Assembly (NCBI RefSeq): GCF_001653335.1
Contig: NZ_CP015079.1
Coordinates: 434,001-498,000 of the forward strand
Origin: Nocardioides dokdonensis FR1436
GTDB taxonomy: Bacteria > Actinomycetota > Actinomycetes > Propionibacteriales > Nocardioidaceae
DNA length: 64,000 bases
Direction: 5' to 3'
Shown here: piece by piece, positions 25,627 to 34,329 of the stretch
Layout: each line of letters begins with the position of its first letter
Position numbering within the stretch: position 1 is the stretch's first letter
Notes under the pieces: model-generated
The model's database searches: none
Seen by the model: the letters and a program-made list of their open reading frames with translations, nothing else
What the model was told of the DNA's origin: nothing
Made by a program: the position numbers and the translations under genes

Positions 25627-26756
25627 TGAGTCGACTGCTCGACGTGTGGCGGCACTCGGTCCTGGGCCGACACCTGCTCACCGCGCTCCTGGGCCTGGTC
25701 GTGGTCGTCGTGGTCCTCGAGCTGGTCGGTGACTTCCGGGCCCTCCAGCTGGCCGCGATGGCCTACCTGGCCATCGCCGCCGGCGGACTCACCGTGCTGA
25801 CCGGCATCAACGGCCAGATCTCGTTGGGGCACGGCGCCCTGATGGCGTTCGGCGCCTACACGACCGCCCTGCTGCTCGACGACCCGACGGGCTCCATGCC
25901 CATCTCGCTGGTCGTGCTCGCCTCCGTCGCGGTCGCGCTGGTCGTCGGCACCGCCGTCGGGGTCGCTGCCGCGCGGCTGCACGGCCCCTACCTGGCCGGC
26001 GCCACGCTCGCCCTGGCGGTGGCGGTGCCGGGCATCGCGCTCTACTTCGGCCAGACCCTGGGTGGCGAGCAGGGCCTGCGGGTCTCCCTGCCCGACGTCC
26101 CGACCTGGGCGCTGGACCTGGAGTACCTCCTGACCGGCACCGAGATGTCGCGCAGCCAGTACGTCGCCTACCTCGGCTGGATCACCCTCATCGTCACGTT
26201 CGTCCTGCTGGCCAACCTGGCCCGAGGGCGAGTCGGTCGCCGGTGGCGGGCGGTGCGCGACGACGAGGTCTCCGCCGAGCTGGCCGGCATCCAGCTGGGC
26301 CGGGCCCGGATCTCCGCCTTCATGGTCAGCGCCGCGGCCGCCGGTGCCGCGGGCTCGGTGCTGGCCATCACCGCACGGCTGGCCGCCCCCAGCGGCTTCA
26401 CGCTCGTGCTCAGCCTCACGCTGCTCACCGCGGTCGTCCTGGGTGGGTTGGGCTACCTCTCCGGAGCCCTGATCGGCGCCGGGCTGCTGACCTTCCTGCC
26501 CCCGTTCGTGACCCGCATCGGCTCGGACGCGGGCCTCTCCGACATCCGGGCCGCGGAGCTGTCCCCCCTGGTCTACGGCCTGGTGATGGTCCTGGTGATC
26601 CTCCTGGCCCCGGCCGGCCTGGTCGGCACCGCCCGGATGGCCTGGGCCGGGCGACGCGCCCGCAGCCATGCCGACGACCACGACGCACCGGCCGACGTCC
26701 CGCACGACACCCAGCACGAGACCGGCACCACCACCTCGAAGGGAAGTACACGATGA
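25626..26756 (+). CDS. livM: Branched-chain amino acid-type ABC transporter permease (LivM)
   Basis: Encodes 376 residues with about ten hydrophobic segments. TVLTGINGQISLGHGALMAFGAYT is the LivM hallmark in the N-terminal half, and RRWRAVRDDEVSAELAGIQL is the coupling loop. The last roughly 40 residues are hydrophilic and His/Asp-rich (DDHDAPADVPHDTQHETG), a cytoplasmic tail of unclear role. The ATG overlaps the livH stop, and the stop overlaps the livK ATG (ATGA). Confidence 0.93.
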   Translation: MSRLLDVWRHSVLGRHLLTALLGLVVVVVVLELVGDFRALQLAAMAYLAIAAGGLTVLTGINGQISLGHGALMAFGAYTTALLLDDPTGSMPISLVVLASVAVALVVGTAVGVAAARLHGPYLAGATLALAVAVPGIALYFGQTLGGEQGLRVSLPDVPTWALDLEYLLTGTEMSRSQYVAYLGWITLIVTFVLLANLARGRVGRRWRAVRDDEVSAELAGIQLGRARISAFMVSAAAAGAAGSVLAITARLAAPSGFTLVLSLTLLTAVVLGGLGYLSGALIGAGLLTFLPPFVTRIGSDAGLSDIRAAELSPLVYGLVMVLVILLAPAGLVGTARMAWAGRRARSHADDHDAPADVPHDTQHETGTTTSKGSTR

Positions 26757-28087
26757 AGGCACGACTCATGGCCCCCCTGGCCGGCCTCCTCACGGCCACG
26801 ATGGTCCTGGCGGGCTGCGGAGCGGGGGGCGACCGCGAGAGCGATGCCGGCGACGGCGGCGGGGGTGCCTCCGACGTCGGCGTCACCGACGACACCATCA
26901 CCCTCGGCGCGCACTTCCCGCTGACCGGCGTCGCGGCGCCGGGCTACAGCGAGATCCCGACCGGCGCCAAGGCCTACTTCGACTACGTCAACGCCGCGGG
27001 CGGGGTGAACGGACGCCAGATCGAGTACATCGTCAAGGACGACGGCTACAACCCGACCAACACCAGCCAGGTCACCAACGAGCTGGTGCTCAAGGACGAG
27101 ATCTTCGCGATGGTCGGCGGCCTGGGCACGCCCACGCACAGCGCCGTGGTCGACTTCCTCAACTCCGAGGGCGTGCCGGACTTCTTCGTCTCCTCGGGCT
27201 CGCTGCAGTGGGGCGACGACGTCGAGGCCAAGCCCTACACGTTCGGATGGCAGCCGGACTACGAGATCGAGGGCAAGATCATCGGCCAGTACGTCGCCGA
27301 GACGATGCCCGACGCGAAGGTCGGGCTCTTCCTCCAGGACGACGACTTCGGCGACGACGGTGAGAAGGGGGTGCGCCAGTACCTCGACGACCAGATCGTG
27401 GGTGTGGAGCGCTACACCTCGGGCAACACCGACGTGGGCCCTCAGGTCTCGGGTCTCCAGGCCGCCGGTGCCGACCTGGTCCTGTCGTTCAACACCCCGT
27501 CCTACACCGCGCTCACGCAGCTGACCGCGCTGTCGCTGGGCTACAAGCCGACCTGGTTCTACTCCAACGTCGGCTCCGACCCGCAACTGGTCGGCTCCCT
27601 GCTCAACCGGTTCTCCGAGGGCGCCGTGGACGGTGACAACAGCTCGCTCAACGGCGTGCTCACCACCGAGTACATCCCCGGCGTCGACGCTCCCGATGAC
27701 GCGTGGGTCCAGCTGTGGCAGAAGGTGTGGGACCAGGAGGGCGAGGGCGGCAAGCTCACCAACTACCGGGTCTACGGCATGTCCCAGGCCTACGCCTTCG
27801 TCCAGGCCCTGATGGCCACCGGCGAGGACCTCACCCGTGACGGCCTGGTCGAGACGCTCGAGGAGCAGGGCGGCGACTTCGACGGTCCGCAGCTGGCGCC
27901 CTTCCGCTTCAGCGCCGACAGCCACATGGGCATCTCCGGCCTGCGGGTCGTCGAGCTCCAGGGCGGCAAGAGCGAGGACCTCACCCCGGTGCTCGTCAGC
28001 GACATCGGCGACGCCCCGATCGAGGAGGACTCCTCCGACCAGGCGAACGACGCCCCGCCGGAGAGCGGCATCCCCGACGCCGGCTGA
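26753..28087 (+). CDS. livK: ABC transporter substrate-binding lipoprotein (LivK-like)
   Basis: Encodes 444 residues. The signal peptide ends in lipobox VLAGC (Cys 22), followed by a Gly/Asp linker, so the protein is anchored on the outer face of the membrane. The periplasmic-binding type I fold is seen in ITLGAHFPLTGVAAPGYSEI, GGVNGRQIEYIVKDDGYNPT and VFLQDDD-like strands (VGLFLQDDDFGDDG). It delivers ligand to LivHM. Ligand is unknown; many homologues in actinobacteria bind aromatic or alkyl acids. GGGAAG precedes the start. Last gene of the operon, followed by a strong hairpin. Confidence 0.92.
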   Translation: MKARLMAPLAGLLTATMVLAGCGAGGDRESDAGDGGGGASDVGVTDDTITLGAHFPLTGVAAPGYSEIPTGAKAYFDYVNAAGGVNGRQIEYIVKDDGYNPTNTSQVTNELVLKDEIFAMVGGLGTPTHSAVVDFLNSEGVPDFFVSSGSLQWGDDVEAKPYTFGWQPDYEIEGKIIGQYVAETMPDAKVGLFLQDDDFGDDGEKGVRQYLDDQIVGVERYTSGNTDVGPQVSGLQAAGADLVLSFNTPSYTALTQLTALSLGYKPTWFYSNVGSDPQLVGSLLNRFSEGAVDGDNSSLNGVLTTEYIPGVDAPDDAWVQLWQKVWDQEGEGGKLTNYRVYGMSQAYAFVQALMATGEDLTRDGLVETLEEQGGDFDGPQLAPFRFSADSHMGISGLRVVELQGGKSEDLTPVLVSDIGDAPIEEDSSDQANDAPPESGIPDAG

Positions 28088-28113
28088 GCCCGCCTCATCC
28101 AGCACGGCACCAC

Positions 28114-28148
28114 CACGGCGCCCGGTCCCTCGCGGACCGGGCGCCGTG
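28114..28148 (+). terminator. Terminator of the liv operon
   Basis: A perfect 15-bp GC-rich stem (28114-28128 with 28134-28148; core GGCGCCCGGTCC) closes a 5-nt loop 26 bp after the livK stop. It has no T-tract. It ends only 13 nt before the next start codon. Confidence 0.8.
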
Positions 28149-28161
28149 CTTGGATGGGGCG

Positions 28162-28842
28162 GTGCCCCACGACTGGAACAGGCTCCTGCAGACGACGACC
28201 GAGCGCCTGGTCGCCCTGGTCGGTGAGGCCGACCTGGCCGCCTCGGTGCCCGCCTGCCCCGACTGGTGCGCCGCGGACCTGGTGGAGCACGTGGGCGGGG
28301 TCTACCAGTGGGCCACCCAGGCGGTGGTCGACAACAACCCCGAGGCGGACGTCGCACCCGCGCCCGCCGACCTCAGTGCCCTGCCCGACTGGTTCCGCGG
28401 CCACGCCGTCGAGCTGGTCCGGGTCCTGACCGGCACCGACCCCGACCGTCCGGCCTGGACCTTCGGGCGCGGGCGCGGGACCGTCGGCTGGTGGACGCGG
28501 CGCCAGGTCCTCGAGACCGTGCTGCACACCTTCGACCTCCTGGACTCCCAGGGGCGCGCCGCCGAGTGGGAGCCGTCCCCGGCCCTGGCCTGGGACGCCG
28601 TGGGCGAGGTGGTCACGCTGTTCTACCCCCGCCAGGTGCGGATGGGACGCATCGAACCGCTGCCGGGCACCCTGCTCCTCACGCCCACCGACGTCGACGC
28701 GGACCCGGTCGCGGTCGGGGACGGCCGACCGGTCGTCGAGGTCAGCGCCCCGGCAGCAGAGCTGGTCCGGCTGGCCTACCGCCGACGCACCAGTCAGGAC
28801 CCCGAGGCCGCGGCGCTGTTCGCGCACGGCCTGACGCCCTGA
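28162..28842 (+). CDS. Maleylpyruvate-isomerase-family mycothiol-dependent protein
   Basis: Encodes 226 residues. The N-terminal DinB-like helical bundle shows ACPDWCAADLVEHVGGVYQWA (MDMPI N-domain, with the metal-binding His) and HTFDLLD further on. The C-terminal domain VEVSAPAAELVRLAYRRRTSQ is the MDMPI C-terminal fold. Members use mycothiol, the actinobacterial thiol, or are of unknown function; maleylpyruvate isomerase proper cannot be claimed. GTG 28162 chosen; a TTG at 28150 would extend the protein into the terminator edge. Convergent with the methyltransferase gene. Confidence 0.8.
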   Translation: MPHDWNRLLQTTTERLVALVGEADLAASVPACPDWCAADLVEHVGGVYQWATQAVVDNNPEADVAPAPADLSALPDWFRGHAVELVRVLTGTDPDRPAWTFGRGRGTVGWWTRRQVLETVLHTFDLLDSQGRAAEWEPSPALAWDAVGEVVTLFYPRQVRMGRIEPLPGTLLLTPTDVDADPVAVGDGRPVVEVSAPAAELVRLAYRRRTSQDPEAAALFAHGLTP

Positions 28843-28857
28843 GCCACGCAGCCCGGC

Positions 28858-29475
28858 TCAGTCACCGGCACGCCGCGTCTCGAGCACCCGGAAGCCCTTC
28901 GCACCACCGATCCGGGTGGTCGGCCAGCCCTGCTCGCCCAACCAGCGCTGCAGCGAGTCGGCGCCCAGGTTCTTGCCCACGACCAGGACCGCACGCCCAC
29001 CGGGCACCAGGCGGGGCAGCCAGGTGAGCAGCAGCTGGTGGAGCGCCGGCTTGCCGATGCGGATCGGCGGGTTCGACCAGATCTCGTCGTACGTCGCCTC
29101 CGCGGGCACCTGGTCGGGCAGCAGCGCGGTGTAGCGCTGAGACACCCCCAGCGACGCGGCGTTCTCGCGGGCCAGCAGCAGGGCCCGCTCGTTGACGTCG
29201 ACGGCCGTGACCTGCGCGGTCGGTGCGGCGACCGCAGCGCCCAGCCCGATGACGCCGTAGCCGCAGCCGAGGTCGAGGAGCCGTCCCCCGGCGGGCGCCG
29301 GGGTCTCGCGGAGCAGCACGGCGGTGCCCCCGTCGAGCCGACCCCGGGCGAAGACGCCCGAGCCGGTCACCAGGTCCAGCTCGTGGCCCCAGACCGACAC
29401 CGTGACGGGCGCGCGCGTGAACGGCACAGAGGGGTCGGCGGTGAAGTAGTGCTCATTGTCGGGCTCGTCGGTCAC
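28858..29475 (-). CDS. RsmC-like class I SAM methyltransferase
   Basis: Encodes 205 residues. The SAM site is LLDLGCGYGVIGLGAA (motif I) with TAVDVNERAL following. IWSNPPIRIGKPALHQLL holds the NPPx motif of base N-methyltransferases, and the C-terminal KGFRVLETRR end is typical of the RsmC/RlmG group, which methylates guanine N2 in rRNA. The N-terminal HYFTADPSVPF is a family marker. GTG 29475 overlaps the truA stop (GTGA) and has AGGAG 6 nt upstream, so it is coupled to truA. Confidence 0.85.
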   Translation of the reverse strand: MTDEPDNEHYFTADPSVPFTRAPVTVSVWGHELDLVTGSGVFARGRLDGGTAVLLRETPAPAGGRLLDLGCGYGVIGLGAAVAAPTAQVTAVDVNERALLLARENAASLGVSQRYTALLPDQVPAEATYDEIWSNPPIRIGKPALHQLLLTWLPRLVPGGRAVLVVGKNLGADSLQRWLGEQGWPTTRIGGAKGFRVLETRRAGD

Positions 29476-30365
29476 GTCGGCTCCTGCGAGGTCGGGGCTC
29501 CGGGCAGCGCCGCACGTCGGGCCCGGGTCTGGTCGGCGCGCTCGGCCAGCTCGGCGTCGGCCGGGTAGGCGACCTCCTCGAGGGTCAGCCCGTGCGGGTG
29601 CGCCACGGTGACCTGCGGGAGGCGGGCCCGGGCGCTGAGCACCCAGGTGGGCCAGTCGACGGGACGCCGGCCCTGCCCCACGTCCAGCAGGCACCCCACG
29701 AGCGCGCGCACCATCGAGTGGCAGAACGCGTCGGCGCGCACGGTCGCCTCGACGAGTCCGTCCGGTCCGCGGCGCCAGTCGAGGTCGAGCAGGGTGCGGA
29801 TCGTCGTGGCGCCCTCGCGACGCCGGCAGAAGGACGCGAAGTCGTGGTGTCCCACCAGCGGGAGCGAGGCCTCCTGCAGCACCTCGACGTCCAGCGGCCG
29901 GGGCCAGACCACGACGTGGTTGCGGGCCAGCGGGTCGCGGCTCGAGGCTGCGTCGGCGATGCGGTAGACGTAGCGGCGCCAGGTCGCGGAGAAGCGGGCG
30001 TCGAAGCCGACCGGGGCCTCGACCACGCGGCGCACGACCACGTCGGCGGGCAGGATGCCGTTGACGCGGCGCTCCAGCGTCTCCAACGGGGTCTTCGGTG
30101 AGCGACCAGCGGCCGCGGCGACCAGCGCGGGGTCGACGTCGGTGTGCAGCACCTGGCCACGGGCGTGGACCCCTGCGTCGGTGCGACCCGCGCACACCAC
30201 CGGCACCCGGGCCTGCTCGCCCGCGCGCTGGTCCTCGCGGACCCCGACGCGCAGCGCCACCGCCAGGGCCGTCTCGACCTCGTGCTGGACCGTGCGGAGG
30301 CCGGGTTGGGTCGCCCAGCCGCGGAAGTCGGTGCCGTCGTAGGCGAGGTCGATCCGCAGGCGCAC
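29472..30365 (-). CDS. truA: tRNA pseudouridine(38-40) synthase
   Basis: Isomerises uridines 38-40 in the anticodon stem of many tRNAs. Encodes 297 residues. The catalytic Asp lies in CAGRTDAGVHARGQV, the N-terminal strand is LRIDLAYDGTDFRGWATQPG, and FSATWRRYVYRI, NPLAR-like DPLARNHVVVW and FCHSMVRALVGCLLDVG are conserved TruA segments. GTG 30365 is preferred because GAGGA lies about 7 nt upstream; GTG 30392 is possible. In many bacteria truA follows rplQ; here a kinase and a GntR gene lie between them. Coupled to the methyltransferase gene by a four-base overlap. Confidence 0.93.
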   Translation of the reverse strand: MRLRIDLAYDGTDFRGWATQPGLRTVQHEVETALAVALRVGVREDQRAGEQARVPVVCAGRTDAGVHARGQVLHTDVDPALVAAAAGRSPKTPLETLERRVNGILPADVVVRRVVEAPVGFDARFSATWRRYVYRIADAASSRDPLARNHVVVWPRPLDVEVLQEASLPLVGHHDFASFCRRREGATTIRTLLDLDWRRGPDGLVEATVRADAFCHSMVRALVGCLLDVGQGRRPVDWPTWVLSARARLPQVTVAHPHGLTLEEVAYPADAELAERADQTRARRAALPGAPTSQEPT

Positions 30366-30423
30366 GCGCTCATCCTCGCGCACCCGGGCCACGGGCCCGC
30401 ACCCCGGGTTCGCCAGCGGGGCC

Positions 30424-31323
30424 TCAGCCCAGCTCGGAGCGGTACGGCGGGTCGGCGCCGGGCCGCGAGACGGTCACCGCTGCGGCCCGCGAGGCATGGT
30501 CCAGCAGGCCGTGCACGCTCGCCTCCGACAGCGTCGGCAGCCGGCCCCCGAGCAGGTCGAGGTGCCACAGCCCGTCGACCAGGGCCGCGGCGAAGGTGTC
30601 CCCCGCCCCGATGGTGTCGGCCACCTCCACGGCCCGCGGGGAGACGTCGACGGCGCCTGCCTCCGACCACCACGTCGCACCCTCGGCGCCGCGGGTGAGC
30701 ACGACGGCGCGAGGCCCGAGCGACAGCAGCCGTCGAGCCGCGTCCTCGACCCCGAGCATCGGCAGCAGCACCTCGAGGTCCTCGTCGCTGACCTTGACCA
30801 GGTCGGCCAGCGCCACCAGTCGCTCGACCTGCTCGACCACCTCGGGCCCGGCACCGGTCACCGCTGGGCGCATGTTGACGTCGTAGGTGATCGTCGTGCG
30901 CGCGCGCAACGCCTCCACCAGGCGCACCACGGCCTCGGCCCCGGGGGCCACCACCGCCCCGAGCGAGCAGACGTGCAGTGCGAGGGGCGTCGGGTCCTGG
31001 GGCACCTCCCCGAGGCGCCAGTCCAGGTCGAACACGTAGCTCGCCCCACCGTCGGTGCCGATGGTCGCCTCGGCGGTGGAGGTGCGCCGGACGACGTGCG
31101 GGTCGCTCGCGAGCCGGACGCCCGCCCCGGCCAGGTGCCGGGCCAGCAGCGCCCCCCGCTCGTCGTCGGCGTAGGCGGTGGCGAAGCGCACCGGGCGCCC
31201 CAGGCGGGCGAGCGCGACCGCGACGTTGGCGGCGCTGCCGCCGGCATGCTCCCCCACCGCGCCGTCGGCCGTGCGCACGACGTCGACCAGGGCTTCGCCG
31301 ACCACCATCACGTCCGGGTCCAT
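30424..31323 (-). CDS. PfkB-family carbohydrate kinase (fructokinase-like)
   Basis: Encodes 299 residues. The ribokinase/PfkB fold is shown by VVGEALVDVVRT at the N-terminus, HAGGSAANVAVALARLG (sugar site) and the C-terminal ATP/anion-hole motif ADTIGAGDTFAAAL with the catalytic Asp. VVLTRGAEGATWW is the usual strand before it. The sequence is closest to fructokinase/adenosine-like kinases, but the sugar cannot be assigned. A TAGACC box lies 6 nt before the ATG, so the mRNA may be leaderless. Confidence 0.85.
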   Translation of the reverse strand: MDPDVMVVGEALVDVVRTADGAVGEHAGGSAANVAVALARLGRPVRFATAYADDERGALLARHLAGAGVRLASDPHVVRRTSTAEATIGTDGGASYVFDLDWRLGEVPQDPTPLALHVCSLGAVVAPGAEAVVRLVEALRARTTITYDVNMRPAVTGAGPEVVEQVERLVALADLVKVSDEDLEVLLPMLGVEDAARRLLSLGPRAVVLTRGAEGATWWSEAGAVDVSPRAVEVADTIGAGDTFAAALVDGLWHLDLLGGRLPTLSEASVHGLLDHASRAAAVTVSRPGADPPYRSELG

Positions 31324-31376
31324 GCCGTGGGTCTACCACGACCGGAGGTCCAGGGGCACCCACCCGTGCCGCGGCC

Positions 31377-31382
31377 TAGGGT
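31377..31382 (+). promoter_or_regulatory. -10 box for a leaderless GntR mRNA
   Basis: TAGGGT lies 6 nt before ATG 31389, in the short gap divergent from the PfkB kinase. No Shine-Dalgarno sequence is seen. Confidence 0.5.
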
Positions 31383-31388
31383 GCGCAC

Positions 31389-31748
31389 ATGAGCGTGCTG
31401 CCCCTCGATCCGGGTTCCTCCGAGCCACCCTTCGAACAGCTGCGCCGCCAGGTGGCCACCCGGGCCGCCGCCGGCGAGCTGGCCCCGGGCACCCGGCTGC
31501 CGACCGTGCGCGGGCTGGCCGAGCAGCTCGGGGTGGCGGTCAACACGGTCGCCCGGGCCTACCGGGAGCTGGAGACCGACGGGGTCGTGGTCACCGAGGG
31601 GCGGCGGGGCACGTTCGTGGCCTCGTCGGCCGAGGCAGGCAGCGACGAGGCCGGCCGGGCGGCTGCTGCCTACGCCGCGACCGCTCGGCGGCTGGGGCTG
31701 GGCCTGCCAGACGCCCTGCGCCTGGTCGAGCGGGAGTGGCCCCGTTGA
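31389..31748 (+). CDS. Short GntR-family transcriptional regulator (YtrA-like)
   Basis: Encodes 119 residues. The winged HTH spans about residues 10-80: FEQLRRQVATRAAAGELAPGTRLPTVRGLAEQLGV with recognition helix NTVARAYRELETDGVV and wing TEGRRGTFVA. Only a short helical tail follows (ARRLGLGLPDALRLVEREW), as in YtrA-type regulators that have no large ligand domain. Divergent from the PfkB kinase, which it might control. Convergent with rplQ across a shared hairpin. Confidence 0.85.
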   Translation: MSVLPLDPGSSEPPFEQLRRQVATRAAAGELAPGTRLPTVRGLAEQLGVAVNTVARAYRELETDGVVVTEGRRGTFVASSAEAGSDEAGRAAAAYAATARRLGLGLPDALRLVEREWPR

Positions 31749-31763
31749 CACCCCCAGCACGTG

Positions 31764-31812
31764 CGACAGGGGAGGTTCCTCGGCAACGGGTGCCGGGGAA
31801 CCTCCCCTGTCG
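31764..31812. terminator. Bidirectional terminator between gntR and rplQ
   Basis: A perfect 16-bp stem (31764-31779 with 31797-31812; arm contains CAGGGGAGGTTCC) is extended by an inner 5-bp stem CGGCA/TGCCG with loop ACGGG. It lies between convergent genes and should end the rpoA-rplQ transcript on the minus strand and gntR on the plus strand. Confidence 0.85.
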
Positions 31813-31839
31813 ATGAGCCAGGTCAGGCGGTGAGCCGGA

Positions 31840-32388
31840 TCAGGCCTTGGTGTCGCCCTCGTCCTCGGTGACCTCGGCCTCGGCGACGACGCTCTCCTCC
31901 GGGGAGGCCTCGTCGATCATCTCGGTCGGGGTCTCCTCGACGGCGGTCTCCTCGGCGGGAGCCTCCTCGGCCGGGGTCTCCTCGGCCGAGGTCGCCGCCG
32001 CGGGGCGGGCAGCCTTCGGCGTCGGCGAGTAGGCCTCGGTGACGAGCTCGATCACGGCCATCGGCGCGTTGTCGCCCTTGCGGGGGCCGATCTTGGTGAT
32101 GCGGGTGTAGCCACCGGGGCGCTCCGAGAAGGTCGGGGCGATCTCGGTGAACAGCACGTGCACGACACCCTTGTCGCGGATGGTCTTGAGGACCTCGCGA
32201 CGGCTGTGCAGGTCACCCTTCTTGGCCTTGGTGATCAGCTTCTCGGCCCACGGGCGCAGGGCACGGGCGCGCGACTCCGTGGTCGTGATGCGGCCGTGCT
32301 CGAAGAGCTGGGTCGACAGGTTCGCCAGGATGAGGCGCTGGTGGGCAGGGCTGCCGCCGAGGCGGGGTCCCTTGGTGGGCTTGGGCAT
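31840..32388 (-). CDS. rplQ: 50S ribosomal protein L17, with acidic C-terminal extension
   Basis: Encodes 182 residues. The first roughly 120 are L17 ([59 protein letters not shown]). A tail of about 60 residues, rich in Glu/Ala/Pro with repeated EETP/EEAP units, follows; such tails are common in actinobacterial L17. Last gene of the infA-rpoA operon. ATG 32388 is preferred over an upstream in-frame start because the family begins MPKPTKG. Confidence 0.97.
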   Translation of the reverse strand: MPKPTKGPRLGGSPAHQRLILANLSTQLFEHGRITTTESRARALRPWAEKLITKAKKGDLHSRREVLKTIRDKGVVHVLFTEIAPTFSERPGGYTRITKIGPRKGDNAPMAVIELVTEAYSPTPKAARPAAATSAEETPAEEAPAEETAVEETPTEMIDEASPEESVVAEAEVTEDEGDTKA

Positions 32389-32492
32389 CGTGCTCTCTCT
32401 TCTCTCCGGCCGTACCAGGTACCGGGGTAGACGCATCCGGACTTGTCCGCGTGCGGTTTTCTCATGTCCCGGCCCTCACGGACCGGGGGACC

Positions 32493-32509
32493 GGGGGGCG
32501 GAGCCCCCC
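32493..32509. repeat. GGGGC-gga-GCCCC palindrome between rpoA and rplQ
   Basis: A 7-bp perfect stem (GGGGGGC with GCCCCCC) around GGA in the 129-bp rpoA-rplQ gap. A near copy lies on the other side of rpoA (33668-33686). Probable intra-operon hairpin affecting mRNA processing or partial termination. Confidence 0.45.
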
Positions 32510-32517
32510 AGGGTGGG

Positions 32518-33534
32518 TCAGTACTGCTCGTCCTCGACGAACGCGTCGTCGTCGTCGTCGCCGTAGGCAGCCAGGGCCGCCTGCGGGTCGAAGCCGGGAG
32601 CGCTGTCCTTCAGCGAGAGGCCCATCTCGACGAGCTTGGCCTTGACCTCGTCGATCGACTTCGCGCCGAAGTTGCGGATGTCGAGCAGGTCCTGCTCCGA
32701 GCGACCGATGAGCTCACCCACGGTGTGGATGCCCTCGCGCTTGAGGCAGTTGTAGGACCGCACCGTCAGCTGCAGGTCCTCGACCGGCAGCGCCAGGTCG
32801 GCGGCGAGCTGCTCGTCGACGGGCGAGGGACCGATGTCGATGCCCTCGGCCTCGACGTTGAGCTCGCGGGCCAGGCCGAACAGCTCGACCAGCGTCTTGC
32901 CGGCCGACGCGATGGCGTCGCGGGGCCGGATCGAGGGCTTGGTCTCGACGTCGATGACGAGCTTGTCGAAGTCGGTGCGCTGCTCGACACGGGTGGCCTC
33001 GACCTTGTACGTCACCTTCAGCACGGGGCTGTAGATGGAGTCGACGGGCATCCGGCCGATCTCGTTGTCGGCGCCCTTGTTGAGCACGGCCGAGACGTAG
33101 CCGCGGCCACGCTCGACGACCAGCTCCATCTCCAGCTTGCCCTTGTCGGACAGGGTGGCGATCTTGAGCTCGGGGTTGTGGACCTCGACGCCGGCCGGGG
33201 GTGCGATGTCGGCGGCGGTGACGTCGCCGGCACCGGACTTGCGCAGGTACATCGTGACCGGCTCGTCGTGCTCGGAGGAGACGACCAGACCCTTGAGGTT
33301 CAAGATGAGCTCGGTGACGTCCTCGCGGACGCCCTCGACCGTCGAGAACTCGTGGAGCACGTTGTCGATCTTGATGCTGGTGACCGACGCGCCGGGGATG
33401 GAGCTGAGCAGCGTGCGCCGCAGCGAGTTGCCGAGGGTGTAGCCGAAGCCGGGCTCGAGCGGCTCGATGACGAACCGCGAGCGGAACTCGTCGACGGTCT
33501 CTTCCGAAAGGGTGGGGCGCTGTGCGATGAGCAC
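32518..33534 (-). CDS. rpoA: DNA-directed RNA polymerase alpha subunit
   Basis: Encodes 338 residues. The N-terminal assembly domain ([28 protein letters not shown] region, residues 20-50) and the C-terminal domain ([34 protein letters not shown]) are both present. A short acidic tail ends [13 protein letters not shown]. The GTG at 33534 (VLIAQRPTL) has AGGAAAG about 7 nt upstream; a start at 33558 is less likely. Downstream of rpsD and upstream of rplQ in the usual order. Confidence 0.97.
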   Translation of the reverse strand: MLIAQRPTLSEETVDEFRSRFVIEPLEPGFGYTLGNSLRRTLLSSIPGASVTSIKIDNVLHEFSTVEGVREDVTELILNLKGLVVSSEHDEPVTMYLRKSGAGDVTAADIAPPAGVEVHNPELKIATLSDKGKLEMELVVERGRGYVSAVLNKGADNEIGRMPVDSIYSPVLKVTYKVEATRVEQRTDFDKLVIDVETKPSIRPRDAIASAGKTLVELFGLARELNVEAEGIDIGPSPVDEQLAADLALPVEDLQLTVRSYNCLKREGIHTVGELIGRSEQDLLDIRNFGAKSIDEVKAKLVEMGLSLKDSAPGFDPQAALAAYGDDDDDAFVEDEQY

Positions 33535-33599
33535 TTGTTCTTTCCTTTCCGGGCCCACCCGCTATTTGACGGGCCCGAACTGCGATGTCGAAGGAAGAT

Positions 33600-33686
33600 G
33601 GAGCAGGCCCCCCGTCCCCCCGCGGTGTGCACCACGGGGGGTCTGGGGCGAAGCCCAGCGGGGGTGGTCGGGGGCGGAGCCCCCGA
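33600..33686 (-). terminator. GC-rich hairpin cluster between rpsD and rpoA
   Basis: On the minus strand, right after the rpsD stop, there is an 8-bp stem TCGGGGGC/GCCCCCGA around GGA (33668-33686). Two further GC hairpins follow (around CCCCCGCGGTG with CACCACGGGGG, and CTGGGGC with GCCCAG). Within an operon these are more likely partial attenuators or processing sites than a full stop, since rpoA has no clear promoter of its own. Confidence 0.4.
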
Positions 33687-33690
33687 CGGT

Positions 33691-34299
33691 TTACTTCTTC
33701 GAGTAGTACTCGACGATGAGCTGCTCCTGGACCGGGATGTCGATCTGCGCACGCACCGGGACCTGGTGCACGAACACGCGCATCCGCTCCGGGTGCACCT
33801 CGAGCCAGGCCGGGACGACGCGCTCGCCGTGGGTCTCGCGAGCCACGATGAAGGGCGTCATCTCCAGGGACTTCTCGCGCACGTCGATGATGTCGTGTGC
33901 GGAGACCTGGTACGACGGGATGTCGACCTTCTTGCCGTTGACCAGGAAGTGGCCGTGGGCGACGACCTGGCGGGCGTGGCGACGCGTGCGGGCGAAGCCG
34001 GCACGGTAGACCACGTTGTCCAGGCGGCACTCGAGCATCTGCAGCAGGTTGTCACCCGTCTTGCCCGAGCGGCGCGAGGCCTCCTTGTAGTAGTTCAGGA
34101 ACTGCTTCTCCATCACGCCGTAGGTGAAGCGGGCCTTCTGCTTCTCCTGCAGCTGTGTGCGGTACTCGCTCTCCTTGATGCGTGCACGACCGTGCGCACC
34201 GGGAGGGTAGGGACGACGCTCGAACGAAGCGTCGCCGCCGACGAGGTCCACGCCGAGACGGCGGGACTTGCGGGTCATGGGGCCGGTGTAACGGGCCAT
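33691..34299 (-). CDS. rpsD: 30S ribosomal protein S4
   Basis: Encodes 202 residues: MARYTGPMTRKSRRLGVDLV at the N-terminus and the S4 RNA-binding domain in CRLDNVVYRAGFARTRRHAR QVVAHGHFLVNG (about 95-130). No N-terminal zinc Cys cluster, so this is the zinc-free form. Primary 16S rRNA binding protein and 30S assembly starter. Lies between rpsK and rpoA. Confidence 0.98.
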   Translation of the reverse strand: MARYTGPMTRKSRRLGVDLVGGDASFERRPYPPGAHGRARIKESEYRTQLQEKQKARFTYGVMEKQFLNYYKEASRRSGKTGDNLLQMLECRLDNVVYRAGFARTRRHARQVVAHGHFLVNGKKVDIPSYQVSAHDIIDVREKSLEMTPFIVARETHGERVVPAWLEVHPERMRVFVHQVPVRAQIDIPVQEQLIVEYYSKK

Positions 34300-34329
34300 C
34301 TCTCAAAGTCTCCTGTTCTCTGACGCGGG

